In this document: positions 36,896 to 48,480 of the stretch, one piece after another
Position numbering within the stretch: position 1 is the stretch's first letter
How the letters are laid out: every line of letters starts with the position of its first letter
Assembly (NCBI RefSeq): GCF_009730915.1
Contig: NC_052472.1
Span: 248,001 to 312,000 of the forward strand
Length of the DNA: 64,000 bases
DNA from: Dioscorea cayenensis subsp. rotundata
Taxonomy: Eukaryota; Streptophyta; Magnoliopsida; Dioscoreales; Dioscoreaceae
Direction: 5' to 3'
Notes under the pieces: generated by a model
The model's input: only the letters and a program-made list of their open reading frames with translations
Database searches by the model: none
What the model was told of the DNA's origin: nothing
Made by a program: the position numbers and the translations under genes

Positions 36896-37895
36896 NNNNN
36901 NNNNNNNNNNNNNNNNNNNNNNNNNNNNNNNNNNNNNNNNNNNNNNNNNNNNNNNNNNNNNNNNNNNNNNNNNNNNNNNNNNNNNNNNNNNNNNNNNNNN
37001 NNNNNNNNNNNNNNNNNNNNNNNNNNNNNNNNNNNNNNNNNNNNNNNNNNNNNNNNNNNNNNNNNNNNNNNNNNNNNNNNNNNNNNNNNNNNNNNNNNNN
37101 NNNNNNNNNNNNNNNNNNNNNNNNNNNNNNNNNNNNNNNNNNNNNNNNNNNNNNNNNNNNNNNNNNNNNNNNNNNNNNNNNNNNNNNNNNNNNNNNNNNN
37201 NNNNNNNNNNNNNNNNNNNNNNNNNNNNNNNNNNNNNNNNNNNNNNNNNNNNNNNNNNNNNNNNNNNNNNNNNNNNNNNNNNNNNNNNNNNNNNNNNNNN
37301 NNNNNNNNNNNNNNNNNNNNNNNNNNNNNNNNNNNNNNNNNNNNNNNNNNNNNNNNNNNNNNNNNNNNNNNNNNNNNNNNNNNNNNNNNNNNNNNNNNNN
37401 NNNNNNNNNNNNNNNNNNNNNNNNNNNNNNNNNNNNNNNNNNNNNNNNNNNNNNNNNNNNNNNNNNNNNNNNNNNNNNNNNNNNNNNNNNNNNNNNNNNN
37501 NNNNNNNNNNNNNNNNNNNNNNNNNNNNNNNNNNNNNNNNNNNNNNNNNNNNNNNNNNNNNNNNNNNNNNNNNNNNNNNNNNNNNNNNNNNNNNNNNNNN
37601 NNNNNNNNNNNNNNNNNNNNNNNNNNNNNNNNNNNNNNNNNNNNNNNNNNNNNNNNNNNNNNNNNNNNNNNNNNNNNNNNNNNNNNNNNNNNNNNNNNNN
37701 NNNNNNNNNNNNNNNNNNNNNNNNNNNNNNNNNNNNNNNNNNNNNNNNNNNNNNNNNNNNNNNNNNNNNNNNNNNNNNNNNNNNNNNNNNNNNNNNNNNN
37801 NNNNNNNNNNNNNNNNNNNNNNNNNNNNNNNNNNNNNNNNNNNNNNNNNNNNNNNNNNNNNNNNNNNNNNNNNNNNNNNNNNNNNNNNNNNNNNN
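36896..37895. other. assembly gap, 1000 N
   Basis: Exactly 1000 unknown bases, a fixed-size scaffold gap whose true length is unknown. It removes the 3' end of the left glycosyltransferase copy. Confidence 1.
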
Positions 37896-39057
37896 TCAGT
37901 TACGTATTGCTCATCTTCACCACCTCACAAATCCACTCTCAATCACAAACTGCCAGAATGCAACGGCCAAGCGATCACCGGCACGCCGGCGACCACCGCC
38001 TCCATCGACCGAGTTCCATCCACAGTGACAAACAAACCCACCGACAGCACGGTGGTTCAAGATCTCCGTTTGCGTGTACCCACCTCTTTCAGCACCAACC
38101 CTCGTCCCTGAACTCTTCTCAAACCCATCCGGAATCCACCCACTGCCTCGCCGGACCCGGACCGCCCAAACAAAACCCCTCGCCGGAGTTCTCCAACCCG
38201 AAAGCCAGTTCCTTTCATCTGCTCCGCCGTGAACCGGCTCAACGTCCCGAATCCAACGTACACCACTGAACCATCATCCTTCCTCGTCTAACCATTCCAA
38301 GCATGGCTCTGCTTTCTTCTCCTTCTTCTCCGGCTGGCCGGCGATGGCGACGGGGCCAAGGAGGAAGACTTCACGTGGAGCGACGTTGGAGTAGTGAACG
38401 GCGTAGTCAGGCTCAAGAGCGGAGAAAGAGTTGACGATGACTGCATGGCTGAAAGCTCGGCTTCTCGAGCCAGCCGAGCATGGGGAGGAAGCTGAAGACT
38501 TCCGGGAGTTGAGAACGGGTCAAGTGGACGGTGTGGGGAAAGCCGGGGATCGAGAAAAAGCTCAGAGTCGTCGGAGATGGAGTTGTACGGGCGGTGGAGG
38601 TCGAGATCATTGGCGGCGGAGAGAGGAAAAGACTGGTGACCTGGAAAATAACCTGAGGGGATGGAAACCTCGCCGGCGAGTTCAGTTGTCCAAGTGTAGA
38701 GAGCGTCGGAGATGATGGCGTCTGGGTGGAGAGAGGAGAGAAGGTGGGAGAGAGGGTCACGGAGGGAGAAGACGGCGGAGAAGAAGTTGTTGGCGAGGGT
38801 GGAGAGGGAGGACGTGTGAGGTTTTCGCAGCCGGAAGGGAGGTTGGAAGGTGGTGGAAGGGAAGGGGATGAGATGGAGGGAGATGGAGGGATGGTGGTGA
38901 AGTAGAGGGTTGATGAGGTTGGCGTTGGCCGGGGTGGTGACAATGGAGGTCTTGACGCTGTTTTCGGAGAAGAGACGGGCGGTTTCAAGCATTGGGATCA
39001 TGTGGCTGCGTGCTAAGAAGGGAAGAAGAGGACGTGCACTGGTTCGCTGGAATCCAT
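37896..39057 (-). pseudogene. UDP-glycosyltransferase, left copy, frameshifted and partial
   Basis: Close duplicate of the gene at 42075-43484. It starts at the ATG at 39057, and its C-terminal part is lost in the gap. Compared with the right copy it has many single-base indels, mostly in short homopolymers: a run of three G rather than four near 39020 (about codon 13), an extra G near 38845, an extra G near 38660, and further shifts near 38150-38300. No frame stays open for long. The density of homopolymer indels next to a gap leaves open whether this is a true pseudogene or poor consensus sequence. Confidence 0.8.
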
Positions 39058-39447
39058 GGTTGATGTGACAACTTGAGAGTAGAAGAAAAAAGAAACCTAA
39101 TGGTGAAAGGAAAAAAAGTTTTGGGTTTTACAAAAATATTATTGTAGTAAAAACAACTTGTGCCTGCCATCACAAATCAACTCCCTGTCAAGGTTTCAGC
39201 CATCACATGATTCACATCAATTCTCTGTCTTGTTGACTGCTCTTTTTACATTTTTACTGTTTAAAAATAGGATATCATGTTAGTCCATATAATTATTTTA
39301 TTTTATTTTTTTAATTTTACTATTTTAATTTAAGTTTTTTCTATCTTTGACTATTTAAATGAGTGTAATCATAGTGTATTTGAGAGATTTAATTATACTC
39401 ATTCAAAGTGTAGATGGATTAAAATAACTCAAATTATTACATAGAAG

Positions 39448-40212
39448 CAAGGTTGTTAGATCCGGATCGGTCTGACCGGTTCAACAGAAAAAACCGGGAA
39501 TCGGCCATTATAATAATAAATAATAATTTATTATTATTTTCTCATTAGAAACTACAAAATCATCTATATTTATTAATATTAATGTATAATTTATAATCAA
39601 TAAATAGAATTACAATATATATATATCATAATAATACCAACAAAAATTAACATTTAACAATAAAATATATTAATGTGTTATGTAAATATTTTCTAAAAAA
39701 TTTAATTTATTAAGAAAATAAAACAATAAATAAGTGTAATTTTATTATGAAAATATAAAATTAAAGTATTATAATTAAATAAAAAATATATGAAAATTAA
39801 AAATAAAATAAAAACTCAATTGAGACGTAAGAATTAGTGAATTAATTTCTTATTCATTTTAACAAAATCAACCAATAAACAAATAAATAAATAACACCGA
39901 GAAGTTCGATAATTATATATTAATATATTAAATTTCTAAATATTTAAAAAAATATAAAAAAATAAATGACATAATTAAAAAACCTCTATCAGTATATAAA
40001 GGTCATTTATCAATTTAAATATCAAATTTGAGTAGGTTTTTAGAATATAATTATGGGTTTAATATTATATTTGCTCTTTTATTAATTATTATAATATTTT
40101 TTTATATTTAATTATCGAACCCGGCTCAATCCCTGCTCAATCCCGGTTGAGCCATTGACCACTGACTTAGACTTAGTCGGCTCATTATCCCGAGCCGTGT
40201 CTGACAACCTTG
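39448..40212. mobile_element. non-autonomous hAT-like element, copy 2
   Basis: 765 bp bounded by an exact 8-bp duplication, catagaag (39440-39447 and 40213-40220). Ends are caaggttgttagatccgg and the inverse of caaggttgtcagacacgg. It is the same family as 19711-20497. The interior is AT-rich, without transposase. It lies in the 5' flank of the left UGT copy; the right duplicate lacks it. Confidence 0.88.
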
Positions 40213-41308
40213 CATAGAAGAAATGAAACATTATTAGTAAAAAGAATAGTTTTTATAGCTGTTTATTTTATTATTAGGTTTTCTGTCACGTGCTTCCCTC
40301 ATCATTATTGGGATTGGAATTTTTTTATAATTTGAACATAATTAATTTTATTTTATTAGTTTTCAAAAAAGCTAGACACAAACTAGCACTGTGGCATATT
40401 GGCAAGAGGAGGTGGAAGGTTGGATTTATCTACTACCAGATTCATCAGATCTTTTGTTAAAAAAATAAGTATGTTTTAATTGCTCCGACAGTAATTTTTT
40501 GTGAGGAAGATTTTTTTTTTTTTAATTTTTTTATTTATGGTAGCATACATCAACTAGACACATCTTTATCCAACGACCAAAAAATTAATCTTTTGGATTT
40601 CTGTCAATATTGTTAAATTTGGACTAACCTGGATTAATCTGATTAGTTTGATCAAACAAATCAGGAACCAACCATAATGCCGGTCTAATTATTGAATTAC
40701 ACTTTTTGACTTGACTTTAAAAATAATCTGATTAAAACCTGAGTGATCTTGCAGATTTACTCAAAAAATAATTTATCTGATCAAATCTAACGGGTATTCG
40801 GAATAGCGGCGGTGAGAAAGAAACGAGAAAGAAGGAAGATAAGAAATGAGGGAGAAGTAAAAGAGAATCCACTTTTTTTTGAATCCCGATCGAAGTGATT
40901 TATTTTTTGTAATTTTTTTGTGAGTTCCAACCTAGGGTGAGAGGATCATTGTTAGGATTTTTTTTTTAATATTTTATACTTTTTAAAATCGTATAAAACT
41001 AAAATTTTAAATATTAAATTTATACTTAAAATATTTTAAAAATTTAAAAAATATATATATAAAATTAAAATTTTAAAATATATTTAAATATAGAGCTTTG
41101 TATATTATTTTTTTAATAATATACAAAAGCTCTATATTGAATGCCATAATAAAAATCATAGTGTCACAGATTATTTTGTTATTTCTTTACGGTATCAAAA
41201 TAAATAATCATGTCCACTTGAAGAATTTTAAGGCTGTCGTGAGATATTTCAAGACAGTAATCAGACATGCAACGCGATGATGACGCACGTGTAGCGACAA
41301 ATTATGAA

Positions 41309-41341
<33 letters not shown>

Positions 41342-42074
41342 CAAAACCAAAGCAACCAAGTTAAGACTTAAAATATGAAAAAAGTCAAGACTTAAAAATC
41401 CATACAAATCGACAATTGAGCTCAGCAGTCTGAAGACATCAAAAGTCAAAGACACAAAGAATTTCACAAGTCAATATTTGAAAATCTATAAAAAAAAGTA
41501 GGACAATTGAACTCAGCGGTTTCAAGATTCAAGACATCGAAAGTCAAAGCCCCCCAAAGAGTTTCACAAGTGAAGAAGGGAGCTTCACAAGCATAGAAGC
41601 CGAAGATTATGAAAAGTCAAAATGAAGTTTATGATTAATCAACAAGGAGAAGTCATAATTTGAAATTCAAATCAAACTCAAGATGCGAATCAAATCCAAA
41701 AATGCAAAATGTCTGAGACACAAGTTCGGGTACAAGTCCATAAGTCAAGATAATTGTCAAGGTGATTCTAAATGAATGAAGATTGATTCTTTATTCACAC
41801 TTATTTCTTAATTGGAGATTCCTAAGACAATGTCTAATTAATATTAAGAACTTGCCCCTAATAGAAGTTATGGACCCATAATTCTTTGAAGTCATAAAAA
41901 ATTAAATTTGATTTGTGATACATTCTTTTTAACTGGTCTAATCCCAATAAAATGCTAGGTGAAAAAAAAGCAGCCCACAACTGTTACCATAAAAGAAATA
42001 ATCCTCAATGGATTTTATTTAATTCGATAAATAGGAGGCCAAGTGGCCAACGTCCCTAACACAAATAAACATCT
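40213..42074. other. intergenic between the UGT duplicates
   Basis: 40260-41260 is the part of the duplicated flank that matches 43660-45930, including a hairpin at 41088-41138. 41281-42074 is unique. It holds a (TA)n run at 41308-41338 and two diverged copies of a roughly 70-bp motif (gacaattgagctcagc.. at 41410 and gacaattgaactcagc.. at 41503). No gene is seen. Confidence 0.6.
41088..41138. repeat. hairpin-forming inverted repeat, left copy
   Basis: Arms of about 20 nt (atatagagctttgtatatt and its inverse, with one extra A) around a short AT loop. The matching hairpin in the other duplicate is at 45765-45811. Confidence 0.8.
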
Positions 42075-43484
42075 CTATTTGATCGGACGGCGGTTATCAC
42101 GCCATGCAACAAGCCCATCAATCAAACGGCTGAGATCCTGATTCGACGTGCCTCCCTCTGCCACTGCCATCCTTGCAAGCTTCGCCAGCTCCGCCACCCC
42201 TCTTCCTCATCTCCACCACCTCCTCGCCGGAACCCATCAACCTCTTGACCGCCGTCGCCACCGCCGTCGCCGGAAACACCACCTTCTCCTCATCCTTCAC
42301 ACTCTTAAACCCTTCCCCACGCCGGAATCCCCATCTTCACCACCCTCACAAATCCACTTCTCAACCAAAAACTGCTCATAATACAACGGCCAAGTGATCA
42401 CCGGCAAGCCGGCGACCACCGCCTCCATGACCGAGTTCCATCCACAGTGACAAACAGACCCACCGACAGCACGGTGGTTCAAGATCTCCGTTTGCGGTGC
42501 CCACCCTTTCACCACCAACCCTCGTCCCTGAACTCTCTTCTCAAACCCATCCGGAATCCACTCCACCGCCTCGCCGGACCCGACCGCCCAAACAAACCCC
42601 TCGCCGGAGTTCTCCAACCCGAAAGCCAGTTCCTTTATCTGCTCCGCCGTGAACCGGCTCAACGTCCCGAACCCAACGTACACGACTGAACCATCATCCT
42701 TCTCGTCTAACCATTCCAAGCATGGCTCTGCTTTCTTCTCCTTCTTCTCCGGCTGGCCGGCGATGGCGACGGGGCCAAGGAGGAAGACTTCACGTGGAGC
42801 GACGTTGGAGTAGTGAACGGCGTAGTCAGGCTCAAGAGCGGAGAAGGAGTTGACGATGACTGCATGGCTGGAAAGCTCGGCTTCTCGTTGCCAGCCGAGC
42901 ATGGGAGGGAAGGCGAAGACTTCCGGGAGTTGAGAACGGGTCAAGTGGACGGTGTGGGGAAAGCCGGGGATCGAGAAAAGCTCAGAGTCGTCGGAGATGG
43001 ACTTGTACGACGGGTGGTGGAGGTGGAGGTCGAGATCATTGGTGGCGGAGAGAGGGAAAAGACCGGTGACCTGGAAAATAACCCGAGGGATGTGGAACTC
43101 GCCGGCGAGTTCAGTTGTCCAAGTGTAGATAGCGTCGGAGATGATGGCGTCAGGGCGGAGAGAGGAGAGAAGGTGGGAGAAAGGGTCACGGAGGTTGAAG
43201 GCGGCGGAGAAGAAGTCGGTGGTGAGGTGGACAGGGACGGCGGTGAGATTTTCGCAGCCGGAAGGGAGGTTGAAGGTGGTGGAAGGAAAGGGGATGAGAT
43301 GGAGGGAGATGGAGGGATGGTGGTGAAGTAGAGGTTTGATGAGGTCGGCGTTGGCCGGGGTGGTGACAATGGAGGTCTTGATGCCGTTTTCGGAGAAGAG
43401 ACGGGCGGTTTCAAGCATTGGGATCATGTGGCTACGTGTTAAGAAGGGGAAGAAGAGGACGTGCAGTGCTTCGCCGGAATCCAT
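42075..43484 (-). pseudogene. UDP-glycosyltransferase, group D/UGT73-like, 3' frameshifts
   Basis: Family 1 glycosyltransferase that moves glucose from UDP-glucose to small molecules in the cytosol. The start at 43484 is chosen because MDSGEALHVLFFPF matches the family's usual N-terminus; an upstream ATG at 43514 is less likely. The catalytic His is His19 in SHMIPM, its partner probably Asp117 in ISDAIY. The 44-residue PSPG box starts WAPQTEIL, contains HCGWNS and ends YYEQ; the final Gln suggests UDP-glucose. No intron. The frame is open for about 370 codons, then is broken by three single-base indels, all in short homopolymers, at about 42343-42345, 42300-42308 and 42197-42200. Allowing for these, similarity runs to a stop at 42075-42077, total about 470 residues, the normal length. 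It may be a very young pseudogene or an intact gene with consensus errors. Confidence 0.82.
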
Positions 43485-44083
43485 GGTGGGCTTGAGCTCG
43501 CAGCTGTGTGACAACTTGAGAGTAGAAGAAAAAGAAATCTAATGGTGAAAGGAAAAGTTTTGCGTTTTACAAAAATATTATTGTAGTAAAAACAACTTGT
43601 GCCAGTGCCACTGCCATCACATGCTGCCCTCATCTTATTAGGTTTTTTTAAGTGTTTGTTTTATTATTAGGTTTTCTGTCACGTGCTGCCCTCATCTTTA
43701 TTGGGGCTTGGAATTTTTTTTTTAATTTGAACATAATTAATTTAATTTTGTTTGTTTTCCATAAACTAGACATTGACTAGCACAGTAGCATATTGGTGAG
43801 AGGAGGTGGAAGGTTGGATTCCTCTACTACCAGATTCATCAGATCTTTTGTTAAAAAAAATTAGTATTTTTTAATTGCTCCGGTAGTAATTTTTTGTGAG
43901 GCAGAATTTTTTTTTTTTTTTTTTAATTTTTTATTTGTGGTAGCATACATCAACTAGACACGTCTTTATCCAACGACCAAAAGATTAATCTTTAGGATTT
44001 CTTTCAATATTGTTAAATTTGGACTAACCTGGATTAATCTGATTAGTTTGATAAAAAAAATCGACAACCAGACATGATGCCGG
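43485..44083. other. 5' flank of the right UGT copy
   Basis: Aligns with the flank of the left copy (39058-39175 and 40250-40690), which shows that the duplication unit includes at least 2.4 kb upstream of the gene. No separate gene. Confidence 0.7.
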
Positions 44084-45385
44084 TAGAGGTGGGCACGGGC
44101 CGGTTAACCGGGCCCACGGGGCCCGACCTGCCGGGTCCGGTTCACCGAAAACCGGATCCGGAACCGGCCCGTGCTACAGGAGAGACCCGCCAGGCCGGGT
44201 TGACCCGGTAGGCCCGCCGGGTCCGGTTCATTCTGTGAATAAACCGGACCCGGCCCGGCTTATCACAGAACCCGCCGGGTCCGGGCCAGGCCCGTTTGAC
44301 CCGGCGGGTTTTGTAAATAACCAAAAAGATGTTATAAATGGGGTTTTGAGACCTAGACGCCTCAGCATAGGGAAAAATAACATTAATCGATTGGTACTAT
44401 AAATTTTTTTCTCGTTATAATTTAAAAACATAAATAAATATAAAGAAGTTACTAAAAATATTTTTTTAAATTTAATCCCAAACAACAAAAAAATTTAAAA
44501 ATAATTTATAATAACTTAAAAAATTTTAAGACATATCAAAATAATTTTAAAAAGGATAAAAAAACTACATTTTTAATTTATTTATCTATCAAATTAAATT
44601 ATTAAGCAGCATCTTTTAAGTGCGACAAAATGTATATATCAAAGTAGTATTCTTATTTTTAAATTAAAGTTATCATCAACTTATTTATTTATTATAATTA
44701 GGGTTGGCTCTAGATTTTTACTTTGGTCTTTAACAATAGGGGTTATTATTATGCTTATCATGTAGTCATTGAAAAAAAAGTTTCTGAAATCAAAATAATA
44801 TGGTGTGAACCATTATTCAAAAGATATTCTTTTTACTAATATTTTTTTATAAATTGATTTTACATAATTTAAAAAAACAATTTTTTTGTAATTTTATTTT
44901 TTTATTTTATAAATTGAAACAAAATAATCTAATATATATGTGACAAATAAGAGTCAGCTATTTAAGAGAATTTAAAAGTGCAGATATGTAGAGATTTAGT
45001 GCTTATGAGCCAAAAAGATAATTAACAAAAATAATTAATTTTTTAAAAATATTTATGAAAAATTTATTGTTTGATATTTTTACTAATTGATTTGTATAAT
45101 TTTTAATTTATTATATGGTTTTTAATTTTTTTATAAATTAAATATATAAAATATTTTCGATCCATATCCTACATCTATCTATATATAATTCTTTTCCAAT
45201 AAATATTAGAAACAAATGCAGGCATTTCAGTGGTCACGGGTTGGGAAACTAACTCCCCAGCAGTGAGCCCGTCTACATGACGGGCCGATTGCGAGTCAAT
45301 GAACCGACCCGCTGGTCATTGAACCGGCGAGCGGTTCGAACGCACGGGCCGGACCGGTTTTCCGGACGGCCCGTGCCCACCTCTA
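44084..45385. mobile_element. non-autonomous hAT element, 1302 bp
   Basis: Perfect 19-bp terminal inverted repeat starting tagaggtgggcacgggcc, flanked by an exact 8-bp duplication gatgccgg (44076-44083 and 45386-45393). The left UGT duplicate has the unoccupied site (near 40676-40690), so the insertion came after the duplication. Ends are rich in CCGGCCCG motifs and the interior is AT-rich. No transposase frame. Confidence 0.95.
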
Positions 45386-45393
45386 GATGCCGG

Positions 45394-46141
45394 TATTATT
45401 ATTGAATTACACTTTTTGACTCGACTTTAAAAATAATATGATTAAAAACCTGAGTGATCTTGCTGATTTACTCAAAAATTGATTTATCTGGTCAAATCTA
45501 ACGGGTATTCGGAACAGCGGCGGTGAGAAAGAAACGAGGAAGAAAGAAGATAAGAAATGATGGGTGAGAAAGAAACGAGGAAGAAGGAATTTTTTGGTGA
45601 GTCCCAACCTAGTGTGAGAGCATCATCATTAGGATTTTTTTTTAATATTTTATATTTTTTAAAAATAATATAAAACTAAAATTTTAAATATTAAATTTAT
45701 ACTTAAGATATTTTGAAAATTAAAAAAATATAAATATAAAATTAAAATTTTAAATTATATTTAAATATAGAGCTTTGTATATTTTTAAAAATAATATACA
45801 AAGCTCTATATTGAATGCCATAATAAAATCATAGTATCACAGATCATTTTGTTATTTCTTTTTTTTCTTTTCTTTAGGGTATCAAAATAAATAATCATGT
45901 CCACTTGAAGGATTAGTAGTGAATTTCACAATTTTTTTTAGAAGATATTTATTTTTAATTAAACAAAAAAGAAAATTAATGTTTATATAACTAATTTTTG
46001 TGTTAATTTTTAGGTTTAACTTTCCATTAAATGCATAATTTTAGTTAAATATTTATAAAGTTTTTAATTCTAACTATCTTTCTTATCTTTTGAACAATAG
46101 TTAAGGTGAACACTTGCAATGAGGTAAAAGGTGTAATATCT
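45394..46141. other. continuation of the duplicated UGT flank
   Basis: Matches 40690-41220 of the left unit up to about 45925, including the hairpin at 45765-45811; then AT-rich DNA up to the copia LTR. No gene. Confidence 0.6.
45765..45811. repeat. hairpin-forming inverted repeat, right copy
   Basis: Near-perfect arms atatagagctttgtatatt and inverse around a short loop. Counterpart of 41088-41138; the loops differ. Confidence 0.8.
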
Positions 46142-46555
46142 TGTTGAAGATAGATTAACTGAAGAGAAATTTGGTTTCTCAAGCTAAAAGAGAATTAGTT
46201 AATCTGCCACATAAGCAGAGTTTGTTTCACAGCTGTCCAAATTAGTTAGTTAGTTTGCCCTGTCAGCAAGTTTGTTATGACACGTCAGCTGACAGCTATT
46301 TGTCTCTGTATATATATAGTTTCATTTGTTCTCCAAATGACTGATGATCTTGGTTTTACATTCTGAATCAAAGATCAAAGCTTCTTTTTCTTCATCATCA
46401 TCTTCTTCTTCTTGCTTTACTATTGTTTCCTTTTTTTCTTTCCTTGATTGAGCAACAGGTGTGGAATTGAAACCAGAGGAGACTGTTCTTGTGAGGTCTT
46501 TGCTTGAAGATCTGGTGTCATTCAAAATTGATCTTTTTTGAAGGTTTTTCCAACA
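46142..46555 (+). repeat. putative 5' LTR of the copia remnant
   Basis: 414 bp with TG and CA ends, placed directly before the primer-binding site. No second LTR is present for comparison, so the left border rests on the TG dinucleotide and position. Confidence 0.7.
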
Positions 46556-46665
46556 TGGTATCAGAGAAGGTTATCATTCTTTGATCTGCTTCACATTTGG
46601 TATTTGTGATTTTGAGTTTTCTGGTTGTTTGATTCTGCAATTTTCGAGCTGTTCCTTGTTTTCTC

Positions 46666-47866
46666 ATGACCGAGATCAATGGAGGAAGGTTTCCTTTTGA
46701 TTCTAGTGATGTATATGTTCTTCATCCCTCTGATAATCCAGGGATGGTTCTTGTTTCCAAACCTTTTGATGGCATGTGTTTTGTTTCTTTGAAACGGGCA
46801 ATGAAAATTGCTCTCACAGCCAAGAATAAACTTGGTTTCATTAATGGTACCATTAAGAAACCTGATCCTAACTCTGCTGAATTCTTGGTTTGGGAAAGAT
46901 GCAATAGCATGGTCATATCTTGGATTCTCAATGCATTAACCAAGGAAATTTTAGAGAGTGTGGTTTTTGCTTCTACTGCTTGTGAAATAAGGCAAGATTT
47001 AGAGGAAAGATTTGGGAGACTAAATGGAGCTCAATTGTTTCAAGTTCTGAAAGAGTTGTACCGAGTTTATTAAGGAACTAGCAGCATTACTTCTTATTTT
47101 ACAAGGGTTAAGACTCTATGGGATGAAGTTCAATCCATAAGCAATTTTCCTCCATGTTCTTGTGGTCTTCAACAGGAAGTACAAAAGTTTGATGAAAGTC
47201 ATAGGCTAATGCAATTACTGATGGGTTTGAATGAAAGTTATACTGCTGTAAGAGGGCACATTCTTATGATGAGGCCATTGCCCACAGTTAGAGAGGCATA
47301 TGCTTTGCTAGTTCAAGAGGAAAAAAGAAAGGGAGATTGGTTCAGGTATATCATATGTTCCAGAAGCATCCTCCATGAATGTAGGGGGTCCAAACTCTTC
47401 AAACAATCAATTCAATAGGATTCAATCTCAAGGATCCTTTAAGAACAAGGTTGACTATAAGAAATTGTTCTGTGATTTTTGTAAAAGAACAGGTCGCACA
47501 AAGGAAAGATGCTTTAAGCTACATGGATTTCCAAACAAAAATAATAAAGGGAAGAAAATTGCCGCAGGAACTACTGTTGACTCTTTCTCCACAGAAGTTG
47601 GGAATATACATGAACTGACAACTGCTCAATATAGTAAACTCATGGATTTTCTGAATGAGAGTACTTCTAATGTTTCTATTGCACAACAGAATTCAGGAAT
47701 TCTAAATGAAGCAACACTTGCAAGTTTTAATTCTGCTTCAGTTGCTATGGTAGGTAATAATTTCTTCTATGATCCTAAAGGTTCTTATATTTTTAGTAGT
47801 AATTGCCAACACCCTTTAATGATGGGGTTCATTTTTTTTCTCATGAGTGGTGGAAGATTAATTTAA
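46666..47866 (+). pseudogene. copia gag fragment
   Basis: The N-terminal gag homology region (SDNPGMVLVS, then KNKLGFINGTIKKPD) and UBN2-like core run from the ATG at 46666. They are broken by a TAA at 47071-47073 and a frameshift near 47335, and continue to 47866. The zinc knuckle near 47468-47512 reads CDFCKRTGRTKERC, with Arg where the metal-binding His should be. Confidence 0.85.
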
Positions 47867-47870
47867 TGAT

Positions 47871-48300
47871 GGGGTTATTTTGTGTTAGTGGTGAAATTAA
47901 TAACCCTCTGTCATTGTTGACTATTTTGGATTTTTTCTATGTGTATATAATGAGGTTATCATGTGGTTTTTTATTGCTTGAGTTAATGGAGGCACTTTCA
48001 CTTGTTCTAGCAGTTGAAATAATAAGTTATCAATTTTGAAATTGTTTAATTATGAGGTTGTTATGTGTAATTGGTTGGTCTTTTTTTAACTCATTGTTGA
48101 ATGTTTTGGAACTTTTTCATGTGAATATAATGCAGTCATCATGTGGTTTTTTTTAACCGAGTTAATGGAGATAATTTTACTTGTTCTAGTAGTTGGAGTA
48201 ATAAGTTATCCAATGTAAAGTTGTTTAATGTTGAGGTTGTTGTGTGTAACTAGTTGAACTTTTTGTTTACTGAGATTATGAGGTTGCTATGGATTTTTAG
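47871..48300. repeat. 180-bp tandem repeat, about 2.4 diverged units
   Basis: Segments such as gtgtatataatgaggttatc (47941) and gtgaatataatgcagtcatc (48121) recur exactly 180 bp apart, as do aggttgttatgtgtaattgg (48055) and aggttgttgtgtgtaactag (48235). A partial unit precedes at about 47866. It follows the end of the copia gag fragment. Nature unknown. Confidence 0.8.
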
Positions 48301-48360
48301 TTCCTTTTTGGATGTGAGGTTGTTTATTTAGCATTAGTAGTGAAACAATAGTAAAATTAG

Positions 48361-48480
48361 TAAAATTAGAAATCTTACCATCATCCAAATCTTCAAATTC
48401 ATCACTATCATCGTTCTCAGCTACTTGTTTGGATACATCTTCAGATCTATCCGCATCGTCCACAATGCTTTGTTTGAGAA
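48361..48480 (-). other. exon-like fragment with acidic coding potential
   Basis: On the minus strand a short frame ends in an Asp/Glu-rich stretch (ENDDSDEFEDLDD) followed by GTAAG, a good splice donor at about 48379. No start, no recognisable domain, and the upstream frame is broken. It may be a captured or decayed exon of an unidentified gene. Confidence 0.3.

Larger units (their letters stand above)
46142..47870 (+). mobile_element. copia remnant: one LTR plus gag
   Basis: A putative 5' LTR (46142-46555, TGTTGAAG to CCAACA, with a TATATATATA stretch near 46307) is followed at once by a tRNA-iMet primer-binding site TGGTATCAGAG (46556-46566) and a gag region. Protease, integrase, RT, RNase H and the second LTR are missing; similarity stops at about 47870. 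Orientation is opposite to the other two copia elements. Confidence 0.85.

Noticed and set aside
38288-39001. 237-codon minus ORF taken as a complete protein
   Set aside because: Only its first part matches UGT in frame; the rest is out-of-frame translation after indels, so it is part of the pseudogene.
42813-43331. 172-codon plus-strand ORF
   Set aside because: It lies antisense to the UGT coding sequence; GC-rich coding DNA often leaves the opposite strand open. No domain and no conservation with the left copy, where indels break it.
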